From NCBI GenBank assembly GCA_020086605.1, contig JACBWW010000069.1, forward strand, positions 2,165,000-2,228,999: DNA of 64,000 bases, given 5' to 3'. How positions within the stretch are numbered: the first letter of the stretch is position 1; each line of letters begins with the position of its first letter. The notes under the pieces were generated by a model. That model was given only the letters and a program-made list of their open reading frames with translations, did not search any database and was not told the origin of the DNA. Source of the stretch: Lanius collurio (taxonomy: Eukaryota; Chordata; Aves; Passeriformes; Laniidae). Both the position numbers and the translations under genes were made by a program. Shown here piece after piece: positions 34,249 through 47,159 of the stretch.

Positions 34249-36597
34249 CCCTCCTGAATTACACAGGGCTCCATGATTCAGAGGAGCAAAATCCTTGAGG
34301 ATAGACCTTAGAGGTCCTTGAATAGCATTTCTTTCATCTTTTCCAGGGCTTGTTAGATCTTGTCAACAAAGAATAGACTACTAACTGGATTTGAAATTCT
34401 CTGAAAAGACACTTGAAGGGCAGCTGGGACAATGCAAGGTGATGTTACCTGATGGCATTTCTAACTAGCTGCAGTTTTCCAAAAGCTGATGGCTTTCTAC
34501 ACAGTTCCTTCAGAGTGCTGCAGTTTTCCTGCAAAATGACAAAATACTGCAGGGACAAGGTGCGGTCACCACCGGAGGAGATAGAACAGAGTCTGTGAGC
34601 TGGAAGGAAACAACAGAGGATATTACTGGCACTTGCTGCTGTGGGTGAGATTACTGTCAGGGAAGACTGAGCTGAATTGACACCTTCAACAAAAAAAGAG
34701 ACAGTGCTACAGCTACACAGTCTTTGAAATCCTTTCCTGTGAGCAGCAGCATTACCTCACTAAGATTCGGCTTCAATGAGCTCTTCTCCCTCAGTGGTTC
34801 TGCCCTGATGTGAGGGATGTAGCTCAGTGTGGTGGCAAATGGGAAAGGCTGTGTGTTATCTGAGCTGCTGGCACTCCAAGTGATGTTGCCTAATCAGGTT
34901 ATCTTTGGGTTTCACTGAGATGCTGAAAGAGGCTGGAGAGGAGCGGATCTATGGGAGACTCCACGAACAAAGGACTTGGAGGCGCGGCTTTATTTAGTGC
35001 ATTTTAGGATTTCATCCTGCAGCCCTGACACCTGTTTGCCACGAGAAGCTAAACCCATATGGTCTCCAAGATCAAAACCAGGTGATGGGGTTGTTAGTTG
35101 GTCTTTGGCTCAATGCAGAGCCTGCTCAGGAGTGGGAGCTCAGCCCATGGGAGGCACTAAGCTGGGGCTGATCTCCTACAAGGCAGGAGGTCTCCTTCAT
35201 GTCTGCGGGATGGAAATGGCATGGACTGGATTAAGACAACTTTGGGGGACAGGGAGGAAAGAAGGTTTTTTTATATCATCCAGAACTTCTCAGGTGCAGC
35301 TGCACTGCTCCCTGGGAGCAAAGACCAGCTGTGGGCCAGTGAGTACAGGTAATTTTTTTTCCGAAAACCACGGATATGAAAAGCAGCTCTGCTAATTCAG
35401 TGCATCTTGAATTAAGGCTACTACAACAATGTTGTGTGGAGCCTGCTTTCTTTACTGTTTGACAGCCATTTTGCACACACTTTATGACCATGGTTCCTCA
35501 GGGTGGAAAAATCAGCCACCAGGCTTTAGTCCAGCTTTTTCTGTTGATGAGAGCTGCAGTCCCAGGTGGGGATCAGAACGTAATTCTGCAGATTATTTGG
35601 AAGTGTCACCCTGCTCAGGTGCACCTTCTCATGTCATTATCAATATCCACAAAACACTGTCTGCTTTGAAAACCATTGCCTACCTTAAAATAGTAGAATT
35701 TCACCCAGGAATATGTAGATTTCAATAGTTCACATCAACAGTGTGTGAGCTTGCTAATAATAAGTAAAAGAAATATGATGGATGAGAAACACGACAAAAC
35801 TCCAGCAACAAAAAATGCGAGGATTCATCTTCTTGAACAGGGATTCATGTTTGTGATTCCCATGGGTATTACCAGGAGCTGTGGATATAAATCCTGACAC
35901 ACCAAGAGTCAGGAATATAACCCCTGGGGGTTTGGAATTAAAGGCATTCTGAGGGGTGCAGAGTCTCATCTTAAAGACACAGAGTCACTGTGTGCATCTA
36001 AATCCCTGTACACCAGGATGTGGATGTGTTGGGATCACAGTAATAACAGGGATGATGCAGCTTCTTTGGGGCTTTTGAAATAGGCTGGCACAGGCATGTC
36101 TTCCCAAATTAGCGATTTGAAATTGCAGGTGGCTGCTGCTTTCATTTTTCATCCACCCTGTAACCCTGGAGATGGTTTCACTAATACAGCACTTCCCAAA
36201 TGTTTAGACCCCAGGTGTGCAACAGTATGAACAGTCTTCTTATTGATGAGATTTAAATTCTATTTTTTTTTTTTTTTTTTTTTGGTACTCCTTATGACGG
36301 AACAAAGATAACTGCATCGGGTCATATCTTTCATTATCACACCATCTTCCTTTCTTCCTTGCATTATTGGTGATAGGTTTAACTTGTTTTACAATGAATT
36401 TGCTGAGACTGTACATATATCTGTGTACAGGGTATGTCCTTACCTCGAACCAGGATAGCAGCTTCTCTCTTCATTCATGTGTAAACACTATCTCCATGTA
36501 CACACTTGCACCTGCAGTCTTTATTTTATCAGTGAGTTTTAAACTGTGTTATTAATTTGGTTTGGTGTGGGTTTTTTTTTTTTTTTTTGTAGTGCTC
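34249..36597. other. Gene-free unique sequence
   Basis: T runs lie at 36262-36283 and 36572-36588. No exon is recognised. A 139-codon frame at 34976-35395 shows no family features and is not called. Confidence 0.5.
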
Positions 36598-37015
36598 ATC
36601 TACACAGACTCATCATGCAATTGCTCAGGTTGGAAAAGACCTCTAAGATCACCAAGTCCAACCACTCCCCCAGCACTGCCAAGACCACCACTTATCTGTG
36701 ACCCCAAGTGCCACATCCACATTTCTTTTAAATCCCTCCAGGAATGGTGACTCCACCACTTCCCTGGGCAGCCTATGCCAGTGCTTGACAACCCTTTACA
36801 CAGAATTTTCTCTAATATCCAATCTAAACCTCCCTGGTGCAGCTTGAGGCCATTTCACCCTGTCCTGCTGCTCGTTACTAGGGTGAAGAGACTACCTGGC
36901 TACAACCTTCTTTCAAGTAGCTGTAGCAAGTGACAAGGTCTCCCTTGAGCCTATTTTTCTCCAGGCTAAACAGCTCTAGGTCCTTCAGGATTGTTTCTTC
37001 ATTCTGCTTTTGCCA
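36598..37015 (-). mobile_element. CR1 LINE 3' portion, about 420 bp, older subfamily
   Basis: This is the longest CR1 relic here. On the + strand it starts with the GGTTGGAAAAGACCTCTAAG block of an older CR1 tail type. It then reads through CCCAAGTGCCACATCCACAT, TGGTGACTCCACCACTTCCC, AATATCCAATCTAAACCTCC, GACAAGGTCTCCCTTGAGCC and TTCTCCAGGCTAAACAGCTC before fading. It corresponds to the 3' untranslated part and just upstream. No reverse-transcriptase motif is present. Confidence 0.93.
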
Positions 37016-39440
37016 ATTTGAACATTGTCCCTGTATCACCAGAAAATTTGAGGTTACTCTTATCCCCATTCAAATGCCTGAAGTTTACTTGTCTAATGAC
37101 AATATTTTGGTAGGAAGGTGATCCATCTGTATCAGGGCACATACACACTACACAGGCACTTCCATCAGAACCAGCTCTCCTAAGAGATTTTATGTCAGTG
37201 AAGAGAAACAGCCACAATTTAATTTAATTCAGTCCCAGAACATCAGATGAACAGCATCCTAAAAGCATCTGTTCATTCTCTGTGAACTCTTGCAACAAGG
37301 AAAGTCAGACTGATACAGGAAAGTGCCTCATGGTCACCAGGTCCTCTATATTTATCTGCTCATCTTCCTAAGTGAAATTTTTTTTTTTTACTGTATGGAG
37401 AATTATGGAGGTTCAGGAAGTTGTGCAAATTTTCCTTAAAGTTTTGCTCAGGTCTACCAACAATTGAAGGTTTTGAGGTGTGAATCCCGAGATGAAGTGC
37501 TGTGTCCTGTGGTATTCATGAGTTATATGGGACTCACACAAAATTTGCCTCTAGTTTAAAATCTCTGAAGCCTACAGGCAAATAAACACAGCATGAATAA
37601 AATGTAGATTTACTGTCCACGATGTGCTGTACAAGAAGCAGCAAAACAGTCCCCTCCTTAAAGGGCTGCAGGATGGCAGACAAAAGCACAGCACTCTGGA
37701 AGTGGGATAAATTCATCCCTAATCACTACCAAAGTCCTGAGTTTGCAGGAGATATTTCCCTTATCCTGTAGTTGGATTTGCTGATACAGGTAATTTCCCA
37801 GGTGTTTGCTTGCCAGGGAAAGGGGTCAGCTAGGGGGGAAACTGTCTCCTGGAGGATGAAGAGCTGTGACCCAGCAACAGAGTAAGTGTAGGGAAAGGTC
37901 TGCCTATACAGCAAAATGTTACAGTGATTGTAATTCCTGAAAATGCCAGGGACCTGGATTCACAGGACTCTTCCAGCTGCATGTCCCTGTGTCTTACATG
38001 ACACCCCTCCACCTGTACCAGCTGCAACCTGTGCCTTTATGGAAATAACCCCTAAGTGTGTTCAGTAAGAGAAGTAGACTAGAAAAAGGCACTATCACTG
38101 TTCAGGTTTGCTATCACATCAACACATGCCATATTTCAGAAAATGAAATGTAAGCCATGGAATATTATATTTTGATTTTCTTCCTATTTCTGAATGAGTT
38201 ACTCTTCTAGTTATTCCTCTCTCATTTTTACTGCCAAAGAAAACCCTGAATTTGCATTTTCCTCAAATAAGAGCCCACTGAGAACAAAATCCGCATATAA
38301 CCCTTGAAACACTGCAGAGTGAATTCACATTTTATATTGTTTCTTTTTTTTTCAAGTACTGAAACTGGCAACTTGGCCTTGGGAGTCCCACTCAGCCACT
38401 GCTGGTGGAGAAGCACTGCTAGGTGACATCTGTCATCAGCCACTGCTGAGCTCAAATATTCAGTTCCTAGCAGCAAGATGTACTTTGAACAAACAAACAA
38501 ACAAACAAGGAAAAATCCTTCAAAGAATTCTCCAGTAGCAGTTTGAAGCAGAAGTGAATTTGAAAAAAATTGATTTATTTTTTCAGCCACTCCCCCAACA
38601 GAAAAATTTTCATCAAGTATCACATGAACTGAGCTCTGCACAGATTAGTTGGAATTGCAATGTGAAAAATGTCAGGCAGCAATTCTGGTCTATTTTTGGT
38701 TTGCAGCACTTGTCCAGACAGAGGATTTTAGGTGGGACTTTAATCTAGAGAAAACACTTGCTAGAAACATGGATTTTGACACCTCAAGACAGATGTATGA
38801 AGAAGCAATTCCTCAAAAACTCAGCCTGAGAAATTCTTAAAATAAGGTAAATATTTTTAATACTGAAACTGATTAACTCCAGTGACAGAAATTCAGCAAA
38901 CTGGGGAACTGTCTAGCTCTTGAGGTCTTCAAATCAGGAATGGACATTCTAACATCGCAAAATGGGGAACTTCAGTCTGGTTTTTAAATTAATAGAAAGA
39001 TACAGTTTGGAATGTGCACTTTGTCGATCTAAGGACCACTCAGACTTAAAATGATGACTCCATGAAACCAAAGGGGTGCACAGGGCTCTCTCACTGCCTC
39101 ATGAGAAGGACCAGTTTGTCCCACAACTCCAAAGCTGGGGTCACAGATTGTTTAAGGACTGGACTTGTTTTAGGCTGAACATGAAGCTCTTGGGAAGCTC
39201 TCTACCCCAGAAGGACAGATGATATATTAGGTGAGAAAGGCTTCAGCATTTTCTTTAGAACCTCTCAGCCCCATAAATACATCTGTTTAAACAATTTTGC
39301 CATCCAACCCTACAGAATTTAGGCTACACAGGTTCCCTTCTTGATCCACCTTAAACCTGTTATGGGATCCCACTCTGCTTCTGCAGCTGTCTTCCCCTCT
39401 CCCCCAAACCAAAACTACTTGGCTATTTATGTATTTGTTT
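37016..39440. other. Gene-free unique sequence
   Basis: Holds a T run at 37379-37389 and the AAAC microsatellite at 38487-38508. Nothing else is recognised. Confidence 0.5.
38487..38508 (+). repeat. (AAAC)n microsatellite
   Basis: About five perfect CAAA units. Confidence 0.92.
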
Positions 39441-39530
39441 CTAGTGGAAGGTGTCCCTGCCCATGGAAGGAGGGTTGGAACTTGGTGATTTCTGAGGTCC
39501 CTTCCAACCCAAATCACTCTGTGCCTGAAT
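39441..39530 (+). mobile_element. CR1 LINE terminal fragment
   Basis: The segment reads CTAGTGGAAGGTGTCCCTGC, then CCATGGAAGGAGGGTTGGAA, then GGTCCCTTCCAACCCAAATC and ends at ACTCTGTGCCT. It is a short, fairly well-kept 3' tail. Confidence 0.92.
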
Positions 39531-39642
39531 ATGGAAGCTCTGTCCCTGCCATGTTGCAAAATTTGTCCCAATAACAATTCTAAATAAATAAAAGCATAAA
39601 AGCATTTCCATCACAGCTTACTCTTGCATGTGTTTGAAATGG

Positions 39643-39700
39643 AACAAAACCAAAAACAACCAAAAAACCCCACAACAAACAAACAAACAAACAAACAAAT
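39643..39700 (+). repeat. A-rich tract with (CAAA)n core
   Basis: Irregular A-rich sequence resolves into about six perfect CAAA units at 39675-39699. Confidence 0.92.
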
Positions 39701-39911
39701 GGGAAAAAAAAGGGGAAGACTACTTTCACCTCTTTGGCTCCTACAGCATCCCCAAAAGTAAAGTAAAAAACCTGATTAGAAGGCCAAAAAATCCTTCCCA
39801 CAGAGGACAAAAACCTTGCTGTATTGTAAAAATGGTACAAACCTGCTGTGGGTGAGAGCACAAGTGCTGACATGAGTGTGTTAGGTTGAGGTTTAGAACA
39901 TCATTATTTGC

Positions 39912-40052
39912 TCTTATTTACCAAATGTCTTACCCACCATATTATCTGCCTTTTCAGATGTGTACTGCTTTTGATTTTTAATTGGTCTTATTTACCAAAT
40001 GTCTTACTCATTAGACTATCTACCTGTTCAGATGTGTCCCCGCTTTGAATTC
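39912..40052 (+). repeat. Imperfect tandem duplication, 74-bp period
   Basis: A block beginning TCTTATTTACCAAATGTCTT occurs at 39912 and again at 39986. Both copies continue with a TATCT-GCC/ACC segment, then TTCAGATGTGT and a GCTTTGA block. The first 22 bases are identical and the rest differ by scattered substitutions. This is an old local duplication of unique DNA, not a known transposon. Confidence 0.9.
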
Positions 40053-41580
40053 ACTGTGAGGAGAACCAACACATCAAACCAGCAACACACAAGGCTTTCT
40101 CAGCATCCTGCTGCCTTTGACAGTGTCCAGCACCTCGTTTTATCACTCTGCTGGTTTCACAAATGGACCTTTCTCCCTTCCCTGCTCTGTGATTCAGCTT
40201 GGTCAGCAGGGAGATTATTGAGGCATTGACCATGATGGGGCTGAGCCAGAGACCCAGACTCTGTTTCCTCCATACTCTGATGTTGTATCTTTCTGAATTA
40301 TCACCCTTTTAAAAGAATCACTTCAGCACCCAAAGTTGTTTGTAATGCTGCTTTTCTCTCCTCACTTGTGGCAAACTGGTCTCATTCCCCACATTTCTGA
40401 CGGAGGAAGTCCACAGCAGAGCAACAGAAGCCCCCGGGGTGATGCCTTTTCCTGGTGTTAAAATCAAGAGTGGGACACGGTAAGAAGGGGAAAAAGGGAT
40501 TTTACCTTGGTATTTATTTTAAGGATCTCTAGGTGCACATGTGCAGGTCAGGAGCACTGAAGTGCACCCTCAAATGCACCCCAATGCACCTGCAAATGCC
40601 CACACCAAAAATGCCCACCCCAGAAAGATCTGGTATCACATTATAGGTCTTTCTAATTATCATATCTATCAAAATTCCCCAGTGAAAGGCTCGAGTGAGC
40701 CCCCCTCCCCAAGGAACCTTCCCCTGGATGGTTCTATCTCAGTTTACAGAATGTGTTCTGGACAGGACCTTGGGGTCTGGGGCACATTGACTTCTACTTA
40801 TGAAGCTTCAAAAATATTTAGTCTCCTAGTTTAACAAACAGGTCCAAGAATGTAGGAAAAAGCACCAGGAACAGAAGCTGCAAAAAGGCAAGAAAAGGGT
40901 ACAAAATAAAAAGCAAAAAATCTTCATGGCATCAGGGAGTCTTCAGTCACTCACAGCTAAATAAGTTCTTGATCTCCTGCTGGAGGAGGTGCTCACCAGG
41001 GGCTTTTTGTGGCAATGCTAAAACATGGTCCAAACAACCCAGAGAAGAGGAGGGAGCCCATCATGGGCTGGAGTGTCAGGGGCTGTCTCTGGAGCTGGAT
41101 AACCCTCAGCATCTCCACAGGAATCCAGTGTGATGCTCCCAAGCAATTCCCAGCAAGACAGGGCAGAGCAGATGCCTCTCACTGGCACCCACCAGACTGG
41201 AATCCCACAGTGTGGACACCAGTGACAGCAATGAGGGGCAAAACCCCATCAGCTGTGGGATATTTCACATTTAATCTCAGCTTCCTGAGTATTCTTCACC
41301 TCTCATGGATTTGAGTTTGCCATTAAAGGTCCTGAAGGTGGGCACAAATATAGCAATTTTCTGTGCAGTAAGTTGGAGGTTGAATTTTTTGTTTCCTTGT
41401 ACAATAAAATCCATTTTCCACTGAATAACACCCAGCTGTTTGCACTGACTGCTTAAGAACTCTCTAACAATTAATCTATAAGCCATCTCCAAGTGATAGT
41501 TTGCCTCAGACCTTATGGTAGCTGAAATTCTAGTCCACAAAGGATGTAGTTTTCTAGAAAGGATGTGATTTTCTAAAAGA
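40053..41580. other. Gene-free unique sequence
   Basis: Mixed composition. A short local run of repeated AATGCACCC/AATGCCCAC words occurs at 40570-40620. Nothing recognisable is present. Confidence 0.5.
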
Positions 41581-42015
41581 ATCGCAGTGCAGTCTTAGGG
41601 AAATTAAACAAAAAATATAACAATTAAAAAATGCATAGAAATGATCAATGATTAAAAATATATAATGATTATATTTTTCAGAGTTTTTTCATTATGTTTG
41701 TGTAGAACTCAATGCACTACAAGCCCCTTCATAGTTTCATATCTCTGGAACTGATATTAGCAAAATTTTCAATTTAATATTAATTTTAATATTAATATTA
41801 ATATTAAATAATGTTAAATGATGTTAAATAAATGCAGTGCTTAATTTAATACCAAACACCTTTAATTTTACTAAAAATACTATTTTAAAAACACTACTGA
41901 AAATATTATTTTTAATATCAACAAGTAATTTTTAACATTAGTAATTCTTTAATAAAAATCAGTGAATTTTAATATTGCTAAATAAAAACTAGTAAGTTTT
42001 AATACTATTTTAAAA
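41581..42015. repeat. Strongly AT-rich patch with TTAATA-type repeats
   Basis: Composition is far above the local AT average. A TTAATA hexamer-like core lies at 41781-41810, followed by degenerate AATGTTAAATG units. It could be an old decayed microsatellite or a scaffold-attachment-type region; the sequence alone does not decide. Confidence 0.7.
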
Positions 42016-42636
42016 CTAACATTTAAAAAATACTCTTGCCCTATGCAAGCCAATATTACCAACAACATAAAAGAAAATCATCAGCAGCAAATACTAGTGG
42101 TTTATCTCTTATAATATTTCAAATTATTCTCTTTTACAAAATATTTACTTCATTTACAGCTTGAAACAGGCAGGCTGAATTTTAATGCATTGTGCCCTTG
42201 TGTTGTTTCATCTCATAAAAATGTCCTTGGCTCATGACAAACACCATGATGAAAACTGATGGCTTGAGATGCAAACTTTGACCCACACTGATGGCCTACT
42301 ATGGCACCAGCCAGGGAAAATTCCAAGCAAAAACCTTCCTGACAACAAGCAATAAAGGAACAGCATTCCAGGGAGGAACTTGCACTCGAGGCTGACAACT
42401 CAGCGAGAGATTAAAAGGGAGAGAGTGAATTTTTAATGACCTGGAATGCTCTGGAAGATGTGCCTGATGTAAACACCAAGAAATTGCAATAAGGAATGGG
42501 AACCTAGTGGAGCCCAAATCTTTGTCAAGCTCTAATGAGGAGAAGGAAATTTGAGCTTCTCTCTGTGTTCTGAACACTTTTTCTGGGAGGATGATTTCTG
42601 CTCAGTTACCCTCTCCCATCCCTTTTGCTTCGATAC
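42016..42636. other. Gene-free unique sequence
   Basis: Nothing recognisable is present. Confidence 0.5.
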
Positions 42637-42775
42637 CATAGAATCCCCGAATGGTTTGGGTTGGAAGGGACCTTACAGACCATCCCATTCCACCCCCTGC
42701 CATGGGCAGAGACACCTTCCACTATCCCAAGTTGCTCCAAGCCACATCCAGCCTGGCCTCCAGCACCATCAGAGC
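42637..42775 (-). mobile_element. CR1 LINE 3'-end fragment
   Basis: The segment has CATAGAATCCCCGAATGGTT, TGGGTTGGAAGGGACCTTAC, the hairpin region CCCCCTGCCATGGGCAGAGA with one arm mutated, and TTGCTCCAAGCCACATCCAG. It ends near CTCCAGCACC. Confidence 0.94.
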
Positions 42776-45589
42776 TGTATTAATTCCTCTTTAAATAAAT
42801 TTAGACTCTCAGTGCTGTCTATCAACATCACCAGTGCACTGACCTCGGATCTTGTCCCCTTAATTACACAAAGTGTGACTTCAACAGGTGCCTGATAAAA
42901 AAAGGAAAAGAGAACAAGGACTGTGTTTCCCTCAGCAGATCCAGAAGTTGCACCTTAGAGGGTCACAGCTCTGCTGAACTCTTGTCCCATTAATTTGCCT
43001 TTCCCTAAGTCCAGAACTCAAACAGGATTTCCTGCACCTATTGAGCCACTTGCTGGAGTCCTTCACCCAAAGGCAGGAAGGTGACAATTTTTTAGTCAGG
43101 AATCAGAAGGAGCCCACCCGACCTCCAACAGAACCAGTACAAAATTCCCTGGCTTCCAGAGTCCTCATCCCTCCCTGCCAAATCAGATCCCACACATCTG
43201 ACCCACCTAATGGGGATGCCACAACTCACATTTTCATCTCACTTTTCTAAAACCCCAGATCTCTCTGCAGCTCAGAACAGAAGCTGAAGGTGTTTTGTAG
43301 GGCTGAAGACTGATGGTGTTATAACAATCAAAAGCACCAGGACCCTGACATCTCAGAGAGGGCACCACTGACCTGCCCAAGAGCTCTAGATGGATTATTA
43401 AGGTTTCTTGTGGACATTTGACCATGGAAGCACTTGGCTTTTCTTCCCACTACCAGCTTCTTCCCTAAGCCCTAGCATTTATTAAACTCTCTTTTCTTAC
43501 AAGGAAAGAAAAAGAAAAAGAGAAAAAAAAAAGAAAAAGAGGAAAAATTGTACAAAAAAATAAATCCTGCTTTTGTTCTGGATAAAACTAGGTCAGCGTT
43601 TTCCATCCCCACTGTCAGTTTTCTGCAGTGTGTTTCAGACAAAGCATCATCATTCCAGCAAAAGGTATTTATAAAGTGAGCTTTGACAAAACAATTGTTT
43701 GGGTTTTTTATTCCAGAAAGCCTTTGGCATCTGTCACTGTCAGGAAAGATTTAAGATCTAGGTAGAATTTTCATCTCTCAGAATAACTTGGCCTATATTG
43801 ACTAGAACTAATAGATCTGATGTTTTAAAACCCCTTGTGCAGCAAAGCACTGTAAATTGCAGCTGTTTAGAAATTTCCCTCCTCCATGGAAAATTTACTC
43901 TGGGAAAAGTATAAATGTTTCCAGGATTTATTTTCACCTGGCACCCCCACAACCCCCCCCACTTCTTTTGACACAGAGACAAGAATATAGTACCACAAGG
44001 AAGCTGGAAGATGCCAAAAATAGTACCCCATGGGACAAGGAGGATGCCAAGAACACAGACTACTGTGGACAGTGGGCATGGCAGAGGTTTAGCTCAAAGA
44101 AATGAGAGAGAATTTTTAGCAAAAATGGAGAAAAAGACAATTTTTTTTTCAGTTCTTCTTAATTTTCAACCAGACCCTCTTCCACCCACATTTCGGTGCA
44201 ATTAGTCACAGGTAAAAAAAAAATTGCGACACTTGAAATTTAAAACTAAAGAGAAAAATATCTGTAAATTTCTTGCCATCATTTTCAACATGCACATAAT
44301 CAGGGCTAGTTAAGGCTTATCGTGCACACACAGAATATTCACTCCAGGGCATTTACTCCCTTGTGGGGACATGTAACCCACTGCAAAAGCAATGTCTCCA
44401 CTTACCCCACCCTTCCCTCTTCATTAGGAATGTGCTGTGACTCCAGGAATATCAGAGCTCCTTACCTGTATAATGGAAGAGGATTTTGAAGTATAAGGTG
44501 CATCTGGGGCAGATGCTTAGCATCAGTTCTCCAACCAGATCACCTCATAAAAACAAGTATATGAGGGAATCATTCCCTGTCGATACGTTAAACAAGCACA
44601 GAAGGTCTTCATCAGCGACAGAGACAACAAGAAAAGGACTGAAAGGCCCAGAGCTCACTTAGAGCCTGATGTCTCATTAATAAAATGGGGATACAGGACT
44701 GAGAAGCAAGATGGGAAGCACTGGAAAGCAGAGACGTGCATGAGGGAGAAGCACAGGAAAAAGAAAAGATGGATGAAAAATCACAGGGCTGCAGTCAAGG
44801 GGTTTATCTGTAGAACCATCACTGCCAGGTCTGAATTTTCACCAAGGTTCTTAGATAGAGTCAGAGGACATGGAGAGAGAGAGAGGACATGCAGAGGGAA
44901 TTTCAGGACAACCCACAGCTCTGGAGACCAGGCTGGATCCAAGACAGAACCATAAACTAATTAACCCCAAAAACTTCAGGTGACCTGTCATAAGCCAAAC
45001 CTGCCACCAGAAAGCATTCCTGCAGCTCTCTAATAGCTCAGCACTGCTCAGAGTAGCCATGGCACATCCAGCAGAAGAGGGAGGTTAGTCACTAAATCAA
45101 TATTATGTCAAATCCCAAAGTCCACCTGAGTCTGATTCACCTCAGAAATGCAGTTCCCATGTCTTCAAACAGAGCCAAATTTTTTCCCGGAAAAAAGTCT
45201 TTGCTTCCCTGAGCATTGTGAAAAAGTAAATAAGTCTAACAAAGTCCAAACACAATTTGGCAGGATATAACACTTGGAGATAATCCTACCTGCTGAAATT
45301 TCCTTTTAACCTCAGTGAAGACTCCGGTAGATGCTAAGTATAATCAGCACAGGTACCAGTTCTCTCCCACTGGAAAGCAGAGTGAACAGACTTCAAAATA
45401 TTTTTCTTTCATGTCACATCAACAAAGAAAAAGTTATAGAAATAGTTACTTAGGGCTTCTTCTCCTGAAAAGTAAACTGGATTATTTTGGTTGTGGTAGG
45501 TTCCCTGCAGTAATAACAACATCACCCTTAATACTATAATATACACACAACCCTGAGAACGTTAATTCAGTGTTCTTGGGTACATTGTG
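42776..45589. other. Gene-free unique sequence
   Basis: An A/G-rich low-complexity run lies at 43501-43548, and a short GAGA run at 44872-44885. No exon or transposon is recognised. Confidence 0.5.
43501..43548 (+). repeat. Purine-rich (GAAAA)-like low-complexity tract
   Basis: AAAG and AAAAAG units form an all-purine run. Confidence 0.88.
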
Positions 45590-45688
45590 TGATTCTTGGG
45601 GTGTGCTGTGCAAGGCCAGGAGTTGGACTCAAAGATCCTTGTGAGTCCCTTTCAACCCAGGATATTCTACAACTTTATGATTCTATGA
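45590..45688 (+). mobile_element. CR1 LINE terminal fragment
   Basis: The segment reads TGATTCTTGGGGTGTGCTGT, the CAAGGCCAGGAGTTGGACTC block, GTCCCTTTCAACCCAGGATA, and keeps the terminal TTATGATTCTATGA tail. The preserved tail octamers mark the true 3' end. Confidence 0.92.
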
Positions 45689-46239
45689 ATTCAGCCCAAA
45701 CTTTTCAGGTGATGGAGAAACAGAAGGTACCAAAGTAGAGGGAATTGCGGATTCCCACAGCAGGAGTTGGTCTGATTTCCTCTGAATCCATGATGCGTTG
45801 GGAATGACCACAGGCAAAGCTGTTGTTGATGTTCCTTGCTGGTTAAAATCCCCTCATACAACTTCTGCCTTGACACCCAGCTTGAAAATGGCTCTCAGGT
45901 ACTACAGGATGGGGATGACTGTTGTGGTCATCTGAAGATGCAGAGAGTCCCATGACCCCACAAAGACATTTTCTGGAAATTCCCATTATATTATATTAAG
46001 TGCTTATTCAACCTCAGTTAAAGGTTAGATCACGCACTAACTGCAAATTTTGTTGCAAACCAGTGTGAGTTCCCTGATGATTAAAGGACTGATATTTCTG
46101 TTATTAATTATTATTTCTAGCATGGAAGGCTGCAGTGTGATTCCCTCTGCAGAAGCAGGTGCCATCTATATGCTCCTGAAGAAGCATCCCTGGCCTTGGA
46201 AAACTTAGAAATCTAAACAGACAGTGCAGACAAAAGAAC
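45689..46239. other. Gene-free unique sequence
   Basis: Nothing recognisable is present. Confidence 0.5.
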
Positions 46240-46372
46240 TACCATTATCTTCCTTTTCCATATGGGGAACTGAGGCACAGAGAGATTAAGTGACTTGCCA
46301 ACATCTGTGGAAGAATGGAGGATTAAACCTTGATCTCCTGAGTCCAAGTCTGGTGTTCAGTCACCAGACCAG
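46240..46372 (+). mobile_element. MIR-like ancient CORE-SINE relic
   Basis: The segment follows the 3' half of the MIR consensus. A CCATTATCTTCCTTTTCCAT block leads to GGGGAACTGAGGCACAGAGA, then GATTAAGTGACTTGCC, a diverged ACATCTGTGG, a GAATGGAGGATTAAACCTTG block in place of the GGGATTCGAACCC region, and a CCAGTCTGGTGTTC-like end. MIRs are amniote-age and rare in birds, so a copy this readable is notable. Because MIR and L2 share their 3' ends, an L2 relic is the alternative. Confidence 0.68.
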
Positions 46373-47159
46373 CCTTCCCACTCCTGCTAATATGTTATTG
46401 CTCTCATCTGCTCAGTGGTTTTTCCTACCCACTCCTACCTAATCCCTTTTCAAGGTAACCCTTGAGGGACTGTTACTTATGTGGGCCAGGGCTGGATGCA
46501 GCCATGCCAGAGAGGGACACACTCTTTTGTCCTGTGGGCACCACTGGCCCAGCTGGCAGGTGCCATTGCTGGGTGGCATCACAGGAGCAAGGACTTACAA
46601 AGTCATTTCTACTTCCAGGCAGGAAATCCTGCCATGAAATCACTGGGCAGCAGGGAAAGAGGAAGCTGATTGCTGTGGCTTTGGCTGCATTTGCAGTTCC
46701 CATCCTAACGAAACCAAAGAGCGTGTTCATGTAGGAAGCAGGGTTGTAAGACAAGACGAAAAACATCTTGAAAAATGAATATTTGGATCTTTGGGCTCTA
46801 TCAGTATTTATTTCTTGGGCTGCAATACCACCTGCAGGCCCCAGACCAAGGCTGGATGCTGCAGAGAAAAGAGGGTCTTACAACCAAAGGGGGCAGGCCC
46901 CAGCCCTCAGGCTCCATGGGAGCCTTCCTGATGGATGGGGAGGGTTGGGATGATGCCCTGCACACACCACTGGACAGACACACCCCAAGCTGCATTGTCC
47001 AAACCAGTCCCATCAAAAAAACCCTGTATGGAGGAGGCCTGCAAGGAAAATAAATCTGAAAACAATCTTTTGAGGCAAAAAACAGCAGGTCCTCCCGAGG
47101 AGCCAGGTAACGACGTTATTTCCCTGTTTGCCACAGGTCAGAGCTTTGTGCTCTGCTGA
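46373..47159. other. Gene-free unique sequence
   Basis: Mixed composition with overlapping short frames on both strands and no recognisable family. Confidence 0.5.

Noticed and set aside
38487..38508. Regular repeats that could suggest a CRISPR array here or at the other microsatellites
   Set aside because: Units are 3-5 bases with no spacers, and the genome is vertebrate.
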